Shown piece by piece: positions 34,583 to 43,888 of a DNA stretch of 64,000 nucleotides. Numbering within the stretch: the stretch's first letter is position 1; every line of letters begins with the position of its first letter. The stretch is from Jiella marina (GTDB taxonomy: Bacteria; Pseudomonadota; Alphaproteobacteria; Rhizobiales; Rhizobiaceae). A model generated the notes under the pieces. That model did not search any database. It worked only from the letters and a program-made list of their open reading frames with translations, and was not told the origin of the DNA. The position numbers were made by a program, and so were the translations under genes. The DNA lies in NCBI RefSeq assembly GCF_024359545.1, contig NZ_JAKQZG010000010.1, forward strand, positions 62,001 to 126,000, written 5' to 3'.

Positions 34583-35908
34583 CTACCAGCCGATGGCATC
34601 GGGCAGCCAGAGCGCGAGACCGGGAAAGGTGTAGACCAGGCCGAGGCCGACGAGCTGGATTGCGATGAAGGGAACAACGCCCCGATAGATGTCGCTGGTC
34701 CTGAGTTCCGGTGGTGCGACCCCTTTCAGAAAGAACAGGGCCCAGCCGAAGGGCGGTGTCAGGAAGGAGGTCTGGAGATTGACGCCAACGAGAATGGCGA
34801 CCCAGGCCAGGTCGACGCCAGACTGGTGCAGGATCGGCAGGAACAGCGGCAGGGCGATGTAGGAGATCTCGATCCATTCCAGAAAGAAGCCGAGGATGAA
34901 GAGAATGGCCATGAGAAACAGGAGCTGCCCGTCGAGGCCGCCCGGAACATAGGCGAAGGCGTCCTGCACCAGCCGATCCCCGCCCAACCCGCGAAAGGCC
35001 AGAGAAAACACCTGCGAGAAAATCAGGATGAAGAAGACCATCGCGCTGGTGACAAGGGCGCCACGCATGACTTCCGTCATCAGTTTCAGATTCATGCGGC
35101 CCGAGAAGAAAGCAAGCAGGATCGAGCCGAAGGCGCCCATTCCGGCGGCCTCCGTCGGGGCTGCAACGCCGCCGATGATCGAGCCGAGGACGAGGAAGAT
35201 CAGCGCAAGGGGCGGGACCACGACGGTCAGAAGCTTGAAGGCCAGCGTCCTGCCGGAGACGGCCTGACGCTCGTGCAGGGGGATCGCGGGGACGCGGCCG
35301 GGCAAAAGGAAGCCAAGACCGATCACGTAAAGAACGAAGAGCCCGGCGAGAACGAGACCGGGAATGAGCGCCGCGGCAAACAGCGTTCCAACGGATTCAC
35401 CGAGGATGTCGGCCAGGAGGATGAGAACGAGGCTCGGCGGGATGATCTGGCCGAGGGTTCCCGAGGCGCATATGACGCCGGCGGCGACGCCCTTGTCATA
35501 GCCGCGACTGATCAAGGGATTGAGCGCAATCAGCCCGACCGTCACGACCGTCGCCCCGACGACGCCGGAGGCCGCACCCATGAGAACGCCGACGAGAATG
35601 ATCGCCAGCGCCATGCCGCCCTTGAGGCCCCCCATGGCGAGCCCGATGACGTCGAGCAGATCTTCGGCCATCTTCGAGCGTTCGAGCATGATGCCCATGA
35701 AGATGAAGAGCGGCAGGGCGAGCAGGGTGTAATTGGTGACGACGCCGAAGATGCGGGCGGGAAGGAGCCCGAACAACAGACCGCCGAACCCCATGTAGCC
35801 GAAGCCGAAGCCGGTGATGGCGAGACAGATCGGCACCGGCAGGCCGCCGAGGAGCAGCACAAAGAACGCTCCGATCATCGCAAGCGCGAGCATTTCATTG
35901 ACCGGCAT
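34583..35908 (-). CDS. TRAP transporter large permease (DctM family)
   Basis: This 441-residue integral membrane protein is the transport subunit of a second TRAP system. The family features GAASGVVGATVVTVGLIALNPL, CASGTLGQIIPPSLVLILLAD, GGVAAPTEAAGMGAFGSILL and LGFFLEWIEISYIALPLFLPIL are present. It is one of the subunits that carry an NLQTSFLTPPFGWALFFLKG end, a subtype often seen with 2-oxo-acid or mannitol/chloroaromatic TRAP systems. It starts three bases after the small permease stop. Confidence 0.9.
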   Translation of the reverse strand: MPVNEMLALAMIGAFFVLLLGGLPVPICLAITGFGFGYMGFGGLLFGLLPARIFGVVTNYTLLALPLFIFMGIMLERSKMAEDLLDVIGLAMGGLKGGMALAIILVGVLMGAASGVVGATVVTVGLIALNPLISRGYDKGVAAGVICASGTLGQIIPPSLVLILLADILGESVGTLFAAALIPGLVLAGLFVLYVIGLGFLLPGRVPAIPLHERQAVSGRTLAFKLLTVVVPPLALIFLVLGSIIGGVAAPTEAAGMGAFGSILLAFFSGRMNLKLMTEVMRGALVTSAMVFFILIFSQVFSLAFRGLGGDRLVQDAFAYVPGGLDGQLLFLMAILFILGFFLEWIEISYIALPLFLPILHQSGVDLAWVAILVGVNLQTSFLTPPFGWALFFLKGVAPPELRTSDIYRGVVPFIAIQLVGLGLVYTFPGLALWLPDAIGW

Positions 35909-35911
35909 CGA

Positions 35912-36442
35912 TCAGCCTTCCCCAGAGACGGATGCCGGCCTGTGGCCCGTGAGCGCGGCGACGTCGAAGATGAAACGCGCGAAGGCCTGGAGGGCGAGAA
36001 GCGCGAATGCGGCGGGAATGCACGCCTTCAAGAGCCAGCGTGCGGGCAGTCCGCCGGGATCGGCCGAGCCTTCCCCCAGCATGTAGGATTGCGAGACAAA
36101 GCCGAGGGCGAGCCATGCGATGAGGGCGGCGGCGAGGGCGAGGCACAACGTGCCGAAGGCGTCGACCGCGCGCTTCAGACGCGGCGGAAACGAGCCGTAC
36201 AGAATGTCGACCCGCACCTCCTCGCCCCGGTTCAGGGCATAAGGAACGCCAAACAGCGCCCCGATGGCCATCAGATGCCATTCGGCCTCCTGCATCGCCA
36301 CCGCACCGAACGAAAATCCGTAGCGAGCGATCACGTTGAAGGCGATGACCAGCACCATGGCGAGGCCCGTCCAGGCGACGAGCTGACCCACGATGCGAAC
36401 GAAGCCATCGGCTCCGTTCGCGATCTTCAAGAGCAAGGGCAC
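35912..36442 (-). CDS. TRAP transporter small permease (DctQ family)
   Basis: This membrane protein of about 176 residues has four hydrophobic helices and the DctQ motif FNVIARYGFSFGAVAMQEAEWHLMAIGALFGVPYALNRGEEVRVDIL. The start is uncertain: a GTG at 36442 follows the binding-protein stop directly, and a TTG at 36499 would overlap it. Both lack a strong ribosome site, so coupled translation is likely. It partners the large permease. Confidence 0.8.
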   Translation of the reverse strand: MPLLLKIANGADGFVRIVGQLVAWTGLAMVLVIAFNVIARYGFSFGAVAMQEAEWHLMAIGALFGVPYALNRGEEVRVDILYGSFPPRLKRAVDAFGTLCLALAAALIAWLALGFVSQSYMLGEGSADPGGLPARWLLKACIPAAFALLALQAFARFIFDVAALTGHRPASVSGEG

Positions 36443-36447
36443 CGGTG

Positions 36448-37533
36448 TCAGGACTTGTAGAGCACCGGCAGGAGAGGCTCCGCCGAGATGCCGGCCCAAT
36501 CGCCATACTGCTCCTTGAAGGCGAAATAGGCGTCGTGCACCTTCCGTGTCTTCTCGTCGGCGGCGGCCCCTTCCTCGAGCGTCTCGGCCGTCAGCTCACG
36601 GAGCTTTGCCACGATCTCGTCCGGCAGCGGCATGGCCTTCACATCGAAGTTCGTCACTAGATCGTCCATCGCCTCGGCGTTGGTCGCGTCACACCAGGCA
36701 TTGCTCTCGACATTGCAGGCCATGGCCGCGATCTTGACGATTTCCTGAAGGTCGGTGGGCAAGCTGTCCCACGCCGCCTTGTTGATCAGCAGTTCCGTGA
36801 CGTTGTTCGGCTCGTGCCAGCCGGTCGTATAATAGTATTTCGCGGCCTTCTGCAGACCAAGGCGGCGGTCCTGGAAGGGGCCGACGAACTCGGCCGCGTC
36901 GATGACGCCGCGCTCCAGCGCCGGGAAGATCTCGCCGCCTGGCAGGAGCTGCACATTGACGCCAAGCTTGGCGTAGACTTTTCCGGCAAGGCCGGGAATG
37001 CGCATGTTCAGGCCATTGAAATCTTCGATGGAGTTGATTTCCTTGCGGAACCAGCCGGTCATCTGAACACCGGTATTGCCCATCGGGAAGGCCAGCATGC
37101 CGAGCGGTTCGTAGAGCTCGTGCCACAGCTCGATGCCCCCGCCATTATAGAGCCAGGCATTGGTGCCTTTCACGTCCATGCCGAAGGGGACGGTCGTGAA
37201 ATATTGCGCGGCGGGCAATTTGCCTGCCCAGAAATAGGCATTGGCGGCGTTCATCTCCACGATGCCGTTCTGTACCGCGTCGAAACCTTCCAACGCCGGG
37301 ATCAGCTCGCCGGCGGCGAAATGCTGGATCTTCAACCGCCCGCCGGAAAGTGCCTCAACCTTCTTGCAGAAATCCGTCGGACTGCCCGGCCCCTCGACGT
37401 AGTAGGGCGATCCGGGCCCATAGGCGTTGGTCATTTTCCAGGAAAAGCTCTCCTGGGCCCTGGCGATGGCGGGAGCGGCAAGCGGGGCCGATGCGGCGAT
37501 CGCGGCACCGGCGAGAAATCGACGTCGTTCCAA
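36448..37533 (-). CDS. TRAP transporter substrate-binding protein, TakP-like
   Basis: This 361-residue exported binding protein has a Tat-like signal (ERRRFLAGAAIAASAPLAAPAIARA). The segments ELWHELYEPLGMLAFPMGNTGVQMTGWFRKEINSIEDFNGLNMRIPG and RGVIDAAEFVGPFQDRRLGL match the TakP subgroup, which in Rhodobacter binds 2-oxo acids such as pyruvate and in Bordetella binds pyroglutamate. A 2-oxo or related small carboxylate is thus a reasonable guess. It is first in the operon binding-protein, DctQ, DctM, GntR, SBF-like permease. Confidence 0.87.
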   Translation of the reverse strand: MERRRFLAGAAIAASAPLAAPAIARAQESFSWKMTNAYGPGSPYYVEGPGSPTDFCKKVEALSGGRLKIQHFAAGELIPALEGFDAVQNGIVEMNAANAYFWAGKLPAAQYFTTVPFGMDVKGTNAWLYNGGGIELWHELYEPLGMLAFPMGNTGVQMTGWFRKEINSIEDFNGLNMRIPGLAGKVYAKLGVNVQLLPGGEIFPALERGVIDAAEFVGPFQDRRLGLQKAAKYYYTTGWHEPNNVTELLINKAAWDSLPTDLQEIVKIAAMACNVESNAWCDATNAEAMDDLVTNFDVKAMPLPDEIVAKLRELTAETLEEGAAADEKTRKVHDAYFAFKEQYGDWAGISAEPLLPVLYKS

Positions 37534-37656
37534 GTCTTTTCTCCTTCAGCTTTCGGGGTGTCGGGCGGGCCGACGGGTGTCCCCGAACCGAAGAGCAGGA
37601 TGTGTGCCAAGTGAAGAAAGCTGCATTATGTCGCGCTCGAAAGCCGCCAAATCGGA

Positions 37657-37672
37657 GTTTGTGTATACAAAC
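37657..37672. promoter_or_regulatory. Candidate GntR/FCD operator upstream of the TRAP operon
   Basis: GTTTGTGTATACAAAC has arms GTTTGT and ACAAAC around GTAT. This TTGT-N-ACAA layout is usual for FCD-type GntR regulators. It lies about 124 bases upstream of the binding-protein start, near an AT-rich promoter-like stretch (37670-37695). Confidence 0.55.
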
Positions 37673-38269
37673 TGAGCAATTTAATGCATGATTGTATGGC
37701 ATCGCAGGTGGGCCGACCGTGGGCCCTTTTCCCACATGGCAATGCGCCTTGATGGGATATGCGATGGCGTCACCGTCCGACCGACCGAAGCGCTGGCGGA
37801 TCGTCGCCCGTTGGTGTTTCAGCATGGAGAATTCCAAGCTGATTGACATGTCGTCGATCGTGTCGCGGCTGGCGCCCGTTCAGGGCATGCCTGCGAGCAT
37901 GGCCACCCTGGCCGGCGTCAGGCAGACAATCCCCTTATCCCGCTGTTCGAGAATCCCCGGGGCACCTCGTTCGCCTGAAAATACTTGGAGCAGCTCAGCG
38001 TTGAAACGGCATATGCCGGCCGAGGTGACGCCTTTGCATCAAGCCTCTGTTGCTTCGGCACAATCGCGCATGCAGCGGGGCAGAAGGTGATTGCCTTTCT
38101 GGATCAGGCTCGTCGGAGCAACCGGGCTGCGCGACGCCATGTCGCGCCTGTTCTGCGCGCCAGCTGGGCTTATTGCCTGATTTTTCAGCGGATATTTACG
38201 TTTTGAAGAGAAGTTTCCGACAGCATCTTAACCATAAAAACACTGTGCTTGAGTCGGTCATCTGTCTTC
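37673..38269. other. Gene-free stretch between the TRAP operon and the Tad cluster
   Basis: This region of about 600 bases (735 from the TRAP start to tadD) holds no recognised gene. One plus-strand frame from 37736 to 38206 stays open apart from two stops and reads like a worn protein, but third-base composition is not coding-like and no family was recognised. The tadD promoter should lie near its right end, where composition turns AT-rich (38180-38260). Confidence 0.5.
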
Positions 38270-38764
38270 ATGCGGAAAACTGCGTCCAGTATCATCATTC
38301 TGACAATGATCTTCCTTGCGGCTTGCCAGTCGAACCGTGGGGAGAACGAAACGGACAATCTGTTCGGCTTCCCGCAGGCGGCCGCTGGGTCCGGCGATGC
38401 GATGACGGACGCCAAGTCGGCTTTCCGATCCGGGCAATACGAGGACGCCTACCGTCTCTACGAAGGGCTCGCCCGCCGTGCACCCGACAATGCCGAGGCA
38501 TGGCTCGGTTATGCCGCCGCAGCCGATCAGCTCGGCCGTTTCAGGACGGCTGACGCGGCCTATGGACAGCTTTTCAGGCTCAGGCCGCGCAGTGCGCAGG
38601 TCCACAATAATGTCGGCTATTCACATTTGTTGCGGGGTGATCTGCAGAATGCCTCCCGTCATCTCGAGACGGCCCGGCAACTCGCCCCGTTGAGCTCGGT
38701 CATCTCCAACAATATCAAGATCTTGCAGGCGCGCCGCGCTAATTCGGCCAAGGAGTCAAACTGA
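38270..38764 (+). CDS. tadD: TPR lipoprotein of the Tad cluster (TadD-like)
   Basis: This 164-residue lipoprotein has a signal with the lipobox LAAC at about residues 16-19 (cysteine 19) and two to three TPR units (SAFRSGQYEDAYRLYEGLARRAPDNAEAWLGYAAAADQLGRFRTADAAYGQLFRLRPRS). TadD proteins assist outer-membrane assembly of the Tad secretin. ATG 38270 is preferred to a TTG at 38249. Its last base is the first base of the next gene. Confidence 0.85.
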   Translation: MRKTASSIIILTMIFLAACQSNRGENETDNLFGFPQAAAGSGDAMTDAKSAFRSGQYEDAYRLYEGLARRAPDNAEAWLGYAAAADQLGRFRTADAAYGQLFRLRPRSAQVHNNVGYSHLLRGDLQNASRHLETARQLAPLSSVISNNIKILQARRANSAKESN

Positions 38765-39603
38765 TGGTCCTGGTCAATGAACGCAGGCCGGTGATCCGCC
38801 TTGGCCATGATCCTCTCAACCGTCTGATCGAGCTTCCCTTTGAAGCGCTCTGCGCTGAAACAATCGAAGCTCCGCCCCTGTCTCCATCCGCGCAACCGAA
38901 GCTCGCGAGTGACGTGGAGGATACGCCTGCGACCTTGAAGCCGTTCATGGCTGCGCCCGATGATCCGTCAGCGGTCGAGATGGCCGACAAGGAAGACGAC
39001 GACGGCATCACGGCCAGTCCGGTCACGGGTGATGAACCCGTGTCGGGGCCTTCGCGTTGGCCGGCGATCGCCCTGGTGGCGAATGGGGCCCTGCTCGCGA
39101 CAACCTTGAGCCTTGCGGCCGGCTTCTTCTTCGTCAAGCAGCCGGTGGCGATGCTGACCGAGATGCATGAGGAATTGCTGCGCATGCGTGGCAGCGAAGC
39201 GCGGCTGAACGAGCAGATCGAGGCGGCCAGCGATCGGACCAGCAAGACCATCGCCGAGCGCCTCGACGAGACCGACGAGAAACTGGCGGGAATATCCTCC
39301 GGGCTCGGCGAGTTGAGGACCGGTCTCGAAGACGGTGTGAGGGCGATCGAGAGCCAGAGCGCGCATGCCGACGAAAGCTACATGCGCGTGCTCATCGCCA
39401 TTTCCGACCTGGCCGAGGCGAAACCAGCCGAGACCCGTCCGCCCGTCTCCGGAAAGGCGGCAAGACGCGTCGCCGCGCCAGAGATCGCCGAGGGCGGGGA
39501 GGGTACGCTCAATAGTTTGACCGGCGCTCCCTCATCGGACGCCGCACGCTTTGAGCGGGTGACGCTGGCAGACGGTTCGGTTTCTTACCGCCGAATGCGC
39601 TAG
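38764..39603 (+). CDS. Unknown single-pass membrane protein with coiled coil, in the Tad cluster
   Basis: This 279-residue protein is not recognised. It has a cytoplasmic acidic and proline-rich N-terminus of about 98 residues, one membrane segment (about 99-122, WPAIALVANGALLATTLSLAAGFFF), and a long periplasmic helix with coiled-coil character (EMHEELLRMRGSEARLNEQIEAASDRTSKTIAERLDETDEKL) followed by a Pro/Arg-rich tail. It is translationally coupled to tadD (one-base overlap) and precedes the secretin gene, so a structural or periplasm-spanning role in the Tad machine is plausible. Confidence 0.75.
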   Translation: MVLVNERRPVIRLGHDPLNRLIELPFEALCAETIEAPPLSPSAQPKLASDVEDTPATLKPFMAAPDDPSAVEMADKEDDDGITASPVTGDEPVSGPSRWPAIALVANGALLATTLSLAAGFFFVKQPVAMLTEMHEELLRMRGSEARLNEQIEAASDRTSKTIAERLDETDEKLAGISSGLGELRTGLEDGVRAIESQSAHADESYMRVLIAISDLAEAKPAETRPPVSGKAARRVAAPEIAEGGEGTLNSLTGAPSSDAARFERVTLADGSVSYRRMR

Positions 39604-39789
39604 CCCGGCGCTGATGCGTGATCGCGTGGCGGCGGAGCACGCTATACTTCTATAACAAATTGAAATCGCGACGAATTTACCAAGGCTTAATGCGGTTCCC
39701 CCAGTGTCGGGCTTCCTGCCGCATTGGCGCGGGAATCGGGACGAGTCTCTGCGAAGCGCGAAACGAGGTCCCTTGGGGAACGGCTTCAT

Positions 39790-41295
39790 ATGACCTGGCC
39801 AAGGCCAACGACACTGCAGAAATCGGAGCACCAGCCCAGACGGTCTGGTGTTTCGGTATGCCGGCTCGTGGCAATGCTGGTCGCGACCTTCATCCTTGCA
39901 TTTGTCCCGACGCCGCCCGCTTCGGCCCAGCAGCGCACGATTGCGATCGGCAGCGGCAATGTCACGAACGTCACCGTACGTCCGAGTTCGACGCTGACGA
40001 TTACCACCACGAGACCCTTTGCCAATCTGGTGGTCGGCGATGTGGGGATCGCCGATGTCGTGCCTCTTTCCGACCGCACGTTCTACATCCAGGCCGTCGC
40101 GACCGGCGTGACGAATATCTCGATCTATGACGGCTCCGACCGCCTCCTCGGGGTGGTCGATACACGTGTTCGCCTGGACATGAGCGAAGTGTCGGAGGCG
40201 GTCCGCGCTGCGGTGCCGAGCGCGACGGTCCATGTGCGCAACTTCAACAACCGGATCCATCTTTCCGGAACGGTGAAGAGTGCCCCGGACGTCGCGCGGG
40301 TCGTCGAGGTGGCACAGCAATACTCCGACGAGCCGGTCATCAATGCCCTTGCCGTCAGCAGTGCCCAGCAGGTGTCTCTGGAGGTGCGCGTCCTTGAAGC
40401 GCGTCGGTCGGCGGGGCGGGATCTCGGCGTCAATCTGAGAGGTGTCGGCGCCCGCGGGATCGGCGTGAGCGGCTCGCGGTTGTTGCTGAACGCCAATGAG
40501 GACGGGGAGCCGACCAGCTATCTGGTCAATGATGGCGGCCGCAATTCGCAGGGCACGCCGTTCGGTTCTCTGGTCGCACAGGTTCTGCAGAGCGCCGGCA
40601 TCCAGATCGACGTCGTGATCAACGCTCTGGAGAAAAAGGGTCTTGCGCGCCGGCTGGCGCAACCGAACCTCACGACGATCAGCGGCGAAACAGCGAGTTT
40701 TCATGCCGGCGGCGAAGTGCCGATCCAGGCGGCCTTTTCGGCGGCCAACGGTTCGACCGCCACGCAGACCGATTATCGCCCCTATGGCGTGCGCCTTGAG
40801 TTTCTGCCGACCGTCCTCGACGATGGGCTGGTGAACCTGAAGATCATGACGGAAGTCAGCGAAATCGACGGTTCGGTCGTCGTCAACGGCAATCCGGGCT
40901 TCACCTCCCGCAAGGCGGAAGCGGTGATCGAGCTTCGCGACGGCCAGAGCTTCGCCATGGCCGGCCTGCTGCAGACGGTCAATGCCAAGACGATCGAGCA
41001 GATGCCCTGGATCGGCAATATTCCGATCCTCGGCGCGCTGTTTCGATCGACCAGTTTCCAGAAGCAGGAGACCGATCTCGTGATTGTCGTGACGCCCCGT
41101 CTGGTCCAGCCGGTGGCCGACGTCGCGATGCTCTCCTCGCCCCTCGACGCCACGCGGCCATCCAACGACATCGAGTTGTTCGGCCTCGGGGTGACGGAAG
41201 TCGACAACCTTCCCCTTGATCGCCGTCCGGTCGGTGCGACCTCGGGGGCCCATTCGCAAGCGCCCTACGGCCATTTCCTCGATTTCGACGAGTGA
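39790..41295 (+). CDS. cpaC: Tad/Cpa pilus secretin (CpaC/RcpA)
   Basis: This 501-residue exported protein is the outer-membrane pore of the Tad pilus. An N-terminal pilus-assembly domain (NVTVRPSSTLTITTTRPFANLVVGDVGIADVVPLSDRTFYIQAVATGVTNISIYD) is followed by a BON-like region and a secretin domain with VSLEVRVLEARRSAGRDLGVNL, RLAQPNLTTISGETASFHAGGEVPI and PWIGNIPILGALFRSTSFQKQETDLVIVVTPRLV. ATG 39790 gives an extended N-terminus before the signal helix (to about residue 47); other starts remain possible. It comes before cpaB here, opposite to the usual order. Confidence 0.92.
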   Translation: MTWPRPTTLQKSEHQPRRSGVSVCRLVAMLVATFILAFVPTPPASAQQRTIAIGSGNVTNVTVRPSSTLTITTTRPFANLVVGDVGIADVVPLSDRTFYIQAVATGVTNISIYDGSDRLLGVVDTRVRLDMSEVSEAVRAAVPSATVHVRNFNNRIHLSGTVKSAPDVARVVEVAQQYSDEPVINALAVSSAQQVSLEVRVLEARRSAGRDLGVNLRGVGARGIGVSGSRLLLNANEDGEPTSYLVNDGGRNSQGTPFGSLVAQVLQSAGIQIDVVINALEKKGLARRLAQPNLTTISGETASFHAGGEVPIQAAFSAANGSTATQTDYRPYGVRLEFLPTVLDDGLVNLKIMTEVSEIDGSVVVNGNPGFTSRKAEAVIELRDGQSFAMAGLLQTVNAKTIEQMPWIGNIPILGALFRSTSFQKQETDLVIVVTPRLVQPVADVAMLSSPLDATRPSNDIELFGLGVTEVDNLPLDRRPVGATSGAHSQAPYGHFLDFDE

Positions 41296-41302
41296 GGCGG
41301 TG

Positions 41303-41584
41303 ATGACCCATCTGCACCCTCCTCTGCTCGTAGTCGCCGCCTGCCTCTGGCTGGGCGGCTGCACGGAATATGTCAGCCAGCGCGACACGATCTCGCCGAC
41401 GGCCGGCCAGGCGGTGGCAACGAATTTGCGGATGCATGTCGCCGACCCCCAGGCGGCCTACCGATACAACACCGTCATCCGGATGGACGGGCAGGCCGCG
41501 CTGAACGCCCAGAAGCGATATCGGCGCGGTGCGCTGCCAGTGGCCGCGCCCGCTTCTGCTCCGGCTGCCGTCCCCGCTGAATAG
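41303..41584 (+). CDS. Small lipoprotein of the Tad cluster
   Basis: This 93-residue protein has a lipoprotein signal with LGGC (cysteine near residue 20) and a short mature part with RYNTVIRMDGQAALNAQKRYRRG, ending in an Ala/Pro-rich tail. It begins seven bases after the secretin stop. Its position suggests an outer-membrane accessory to the secretin; it is far shorter than typical CpaD and has no clear CpaD domain. Confidence 0.7.
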   Translation: MTHLHPPLLVVAACLWLGGCTEYVSQRDTISPTAGQAVATNLRMHVADPQAAYRYNTVIRMDGQAALNAQKRYRRGALPVAAPASAPAAVPAE

Positions 41585-41789
41585 GAGGGGGCGCCCTCAT
41601 GGCGGAGTGGCGTCCGAATCTTGATTGTCGCATGAAGAATTGGATCGGCTGATGCGATGTCTCGAGTGTCTGCAGCAAGAAACGGATCGTGCAACTCCTT
41701 CGTTACAATTGCCGAATTCCCAGTAAAGGAAAGAAAACGGCAAATCGATATGGCGTGTCAATTCGAGAGATGAAAGGCTGAGTGTTCGC

Positions 41790-42620
41790 GTGATCCGGTA
41801 TTTGATCCTGGCGGCGGCAGTCGGGTCGGGCGGCGTGGCGGTCTGGATGACGACGGCGACGGAGCCCGAGCCCGTCATCGTTTCGCCCGCCCCGACGCCC
41901 GCCGAAACGGTCGACGTTCTGGTGGCCGCCGGCGACATTGCCCCCGGAACCGGCTTGAGCGAGGGTAATCTGCGATGGTCGCCCTGGCCGGCCAATGCAG
42001 TGGCCTCGAATTTCGTCAGACGCAGCGAACGGCCGGAAGCGATCGCCAGCCTGAGCGGTGCTCTCACCCGTGGTCCCCTGACCACCAACGATCCGATCAT
42101 CGAAAGCCAGCTCACGACGCGGGCGAGCGGATTGATGTCGGCGCTTCTGCCGCCCGGAAAACGGGCCGTTGCCGTTCGCATTTCGGCCGAGTCGACGGCC
42201 GGCGGTTTCGTGCTCCCCAACGACCGTGTGGACGTCGTCCATACCGTGACACCGCCCGCCGAGAACGGCGGCATGCCGCAGCCGCGAAGCGCGGTCATTC
42301 TGCAGAACATTTCCGTCATGGCGATCGATCAGAGCCAGAACACCATCGATGCGAAGGAACCGCAGACGAGCGTTCTCGGCCAGACCGCGACGCTTGCCCT
42401 CGATCTCGCCGAAGTCGAGATCGTGACGGCGGCCCAGGCGTCCGGCACGTTGACCCTGGCACTGCGTTCGGCTGCCGACCACAGTATCACGCCCCAACCA
42501 CGGTCCGAGCCGCGCCGCGAAGAGCAGAGGACCACCGTCACGGTGCACCGCAAGGGCGAGCGCGATGTCGTTGAAGTCGCGCCTCACGGGTCCGGCGCGA
42601 TGATGGGGAGGACTCGCTGA
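41790..42620 (+). CDS. cpaB: Tad pilus assembly protein CpaB/RcpC
   Basis: This 276-residue protein has an N-terminal membrane segment and the SAF/RcpC-type periplasmic domain: VDVLVAAGDIAPGTGLSEGNLRWSPWPANAV, GKRAVAVRISAESTAGGFVLPNDRVDVVHT, and VILQNISVMAIDQS. It stabilises the secretin channel. The GTG start at 41790 fits the conserved N-terminus. A 205-base spacer separates it from the small lipoprotein gene, where a secondary promoter could sit. Its last base is the first base of cpaE. Confidence 0.9.
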   Translation: MIRYLILAAAVGSGGVAVWMTTATEPEPVIVSPAPTPAETVDVLVAAGDIAPGTGLSEGNLRWSPWPANAVASNFVRRSERPEAIASLSGALTRGPLTTNDPIIESQLTTRASGLMSALLPPGKRAVAVRISAESTAGGFVLPNDRVDVVHTVTPPAENGGMPQPRSAVILQNISVMAIDQSQNTIDAKEPQTSVLGQTATLALDLAEVEIVTAAQASGTLTLALRSAADHSITPQPRSEPRREEQRTTVTVHRKGERDVVEVAPHGSGAMMGRTR

Positions 42621-43888
42621 TGCTGGAGGACGAGGGCGGAACGGTCACACAGCCGCAGTCGGACGCTGCAGCGATGCCGAATGGCGCGAGCGCGCCGCCG
42701 CCGCTGCCTCGCCTCGACATCGCGCTGTTCCACGCCACCCCGGAATTCGAAAGGAGCGCCAGGGCGGCGCTGTCGGATCGCCGCATGCGCCGGGCGCGGG
42801 CGGTGGTCGAGAACGGCGGCCTGCCGGCTGCCATCGCCACCTTCCGCAAATCCCGCACGCCGGATCTCTTGATTGTCGAGACCCTGGCGGAGGGGGACGA
42901 TCTGCTGCGCGAACTCGCCGACCTCGCCGAGGTCTGCCTGCGTCGTACCAAGGTCATCGTCATCGGCCGACGCAACGACATCCATCTTTATCGCAGCCTG
43001 ATCGACCATGGGGTAAGCGAATATCTGCCGATGCCCGTCGATGCGATGGGGCTGATCGCCGGCGTCGCGCGGCTTTACCGCGATCCGCAGGCCCCGGCGC
43101 AAGGCAAGATCTGGGCATTCTTCGGCGCACGCGGCGGCGTCGGCTCCTCCACCATCGCCCACAACACTGCCTGGTCGATCGCCGAAGACCACAAGAGTGA
43201 AACGCTGCTTCTGGATTTCGATCTGCCTTTCGGAACCTGCGGCCTCGACTTCAACATCGAGGCTTCGAAGAGCATTCTCGACGCATTGCGCGATCCCGAC
43301 CGCCTCGATGACGTGCTTCTGGAGCGAATCGTCGCCAAGCAGGGCGAGCGGCTCAACATCCTGACGCCCTCGCTGAACCTTTCGGACGAAATGGAGATTC
43401 CGGCGAACGGGCTGGAAAAGCTCATCGATACCGCCCGGGCAAGCGCCGGCGTGACGGTCCTCGATCTTCCGCATCTGTGGGCTCCCTGGCTGCAGAGCCT
43501 TCTGGCGGATGCCGACGAGATCGTCGTCACGGCGATGCCGGACCTTGCCAACATGCGCAACGTCAAGAATATCCTCAATGTCTTGAATTCCATCCGCCAG
43601 AACGATCGCAAGCCGCATCTCGTGCTCAGCCAGACCGGCGTCTCCAAGCGTCCGGAAATCAAGCTCGCCGATTTCGCCAAGGCGACCGGATGCGAGCCGG
43701 TCGCCACGATTCCGTTCGATCCAAGCCTCTTCGGAAAGGCGGCCAACAATGGCCAGATGCTGTCCGAGATCTCGGCCCGTGCGGTGCCGGCCCGCGCCGT
43801 CTCGGATCTGGCGAGCCACTTGTTCGAAGCAAAGGCCGCGCCCGCCGGGAAGGGGCGGACCACGCTGTCCCGCTTCCTGAAATGGTAG
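42620..43888 (+). CDS. cpaE: Tad pilus assembly ATPase-like protein CpaE/TadZ
   Basis: This 422-residue protein has a receiver-like N-terminal half (residues about 32-155) and a ParA/MinD-like ATPase half. The deviant Walker A GARGGVGSST (169-178) lacks the usual lysines of the KGGxGKT motif, a known feature of some TadZ proteins that implies weak or no ATP hydrolysis. TadZ localises the pilus machine to the pole. The stop overlaps the first TadE-like gene by seven bases. Confidence 0.9.
   Translation: MLEDEGGTVTQPQSDAAAMPNGASAPPPLPRLDIALFHATPEFERSARAALSDRRMRRARAVVENGGLPAAIATFRKSRTPDLLIVETLAEGDDLLRELADLAEVCLRRTKVIVIGRRNDIHLYRSLIDHGVSEYLPMPVDAMGLIAGVARLYRDPQAPAQGKIWAFFGARGGVGSSTIAHNTAWSIAEDHKSETLLLDFDLPFGTCGLDFNIEASKSILDALRDPDRLDDVLLERIVAKQGERLNILTPSLNLSDEMEIPANGLEKLIDTARASAGVTVLDLPHLWAPWLQSLLADADEIVVTAMPDLANMRNVKNILNVLNSIRQNDRKPHLVLSQTGVSKRPEIKLADFAKATGCEPVATIPFDPSLFGKAANNGQMLSEISARAVPARAVSDLASHLFEAKAAPAGKGRTTLSRFLKW

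Noticed and set aside
37736-38206. A plus-strand frame of about 156 codons with two internal stops, possibly a decayed gene
   Set aside because: It reads protein-like in places, but third-base composition is not coding-like and no family is recognisable; chance openness in GC-rich DNA explains it.
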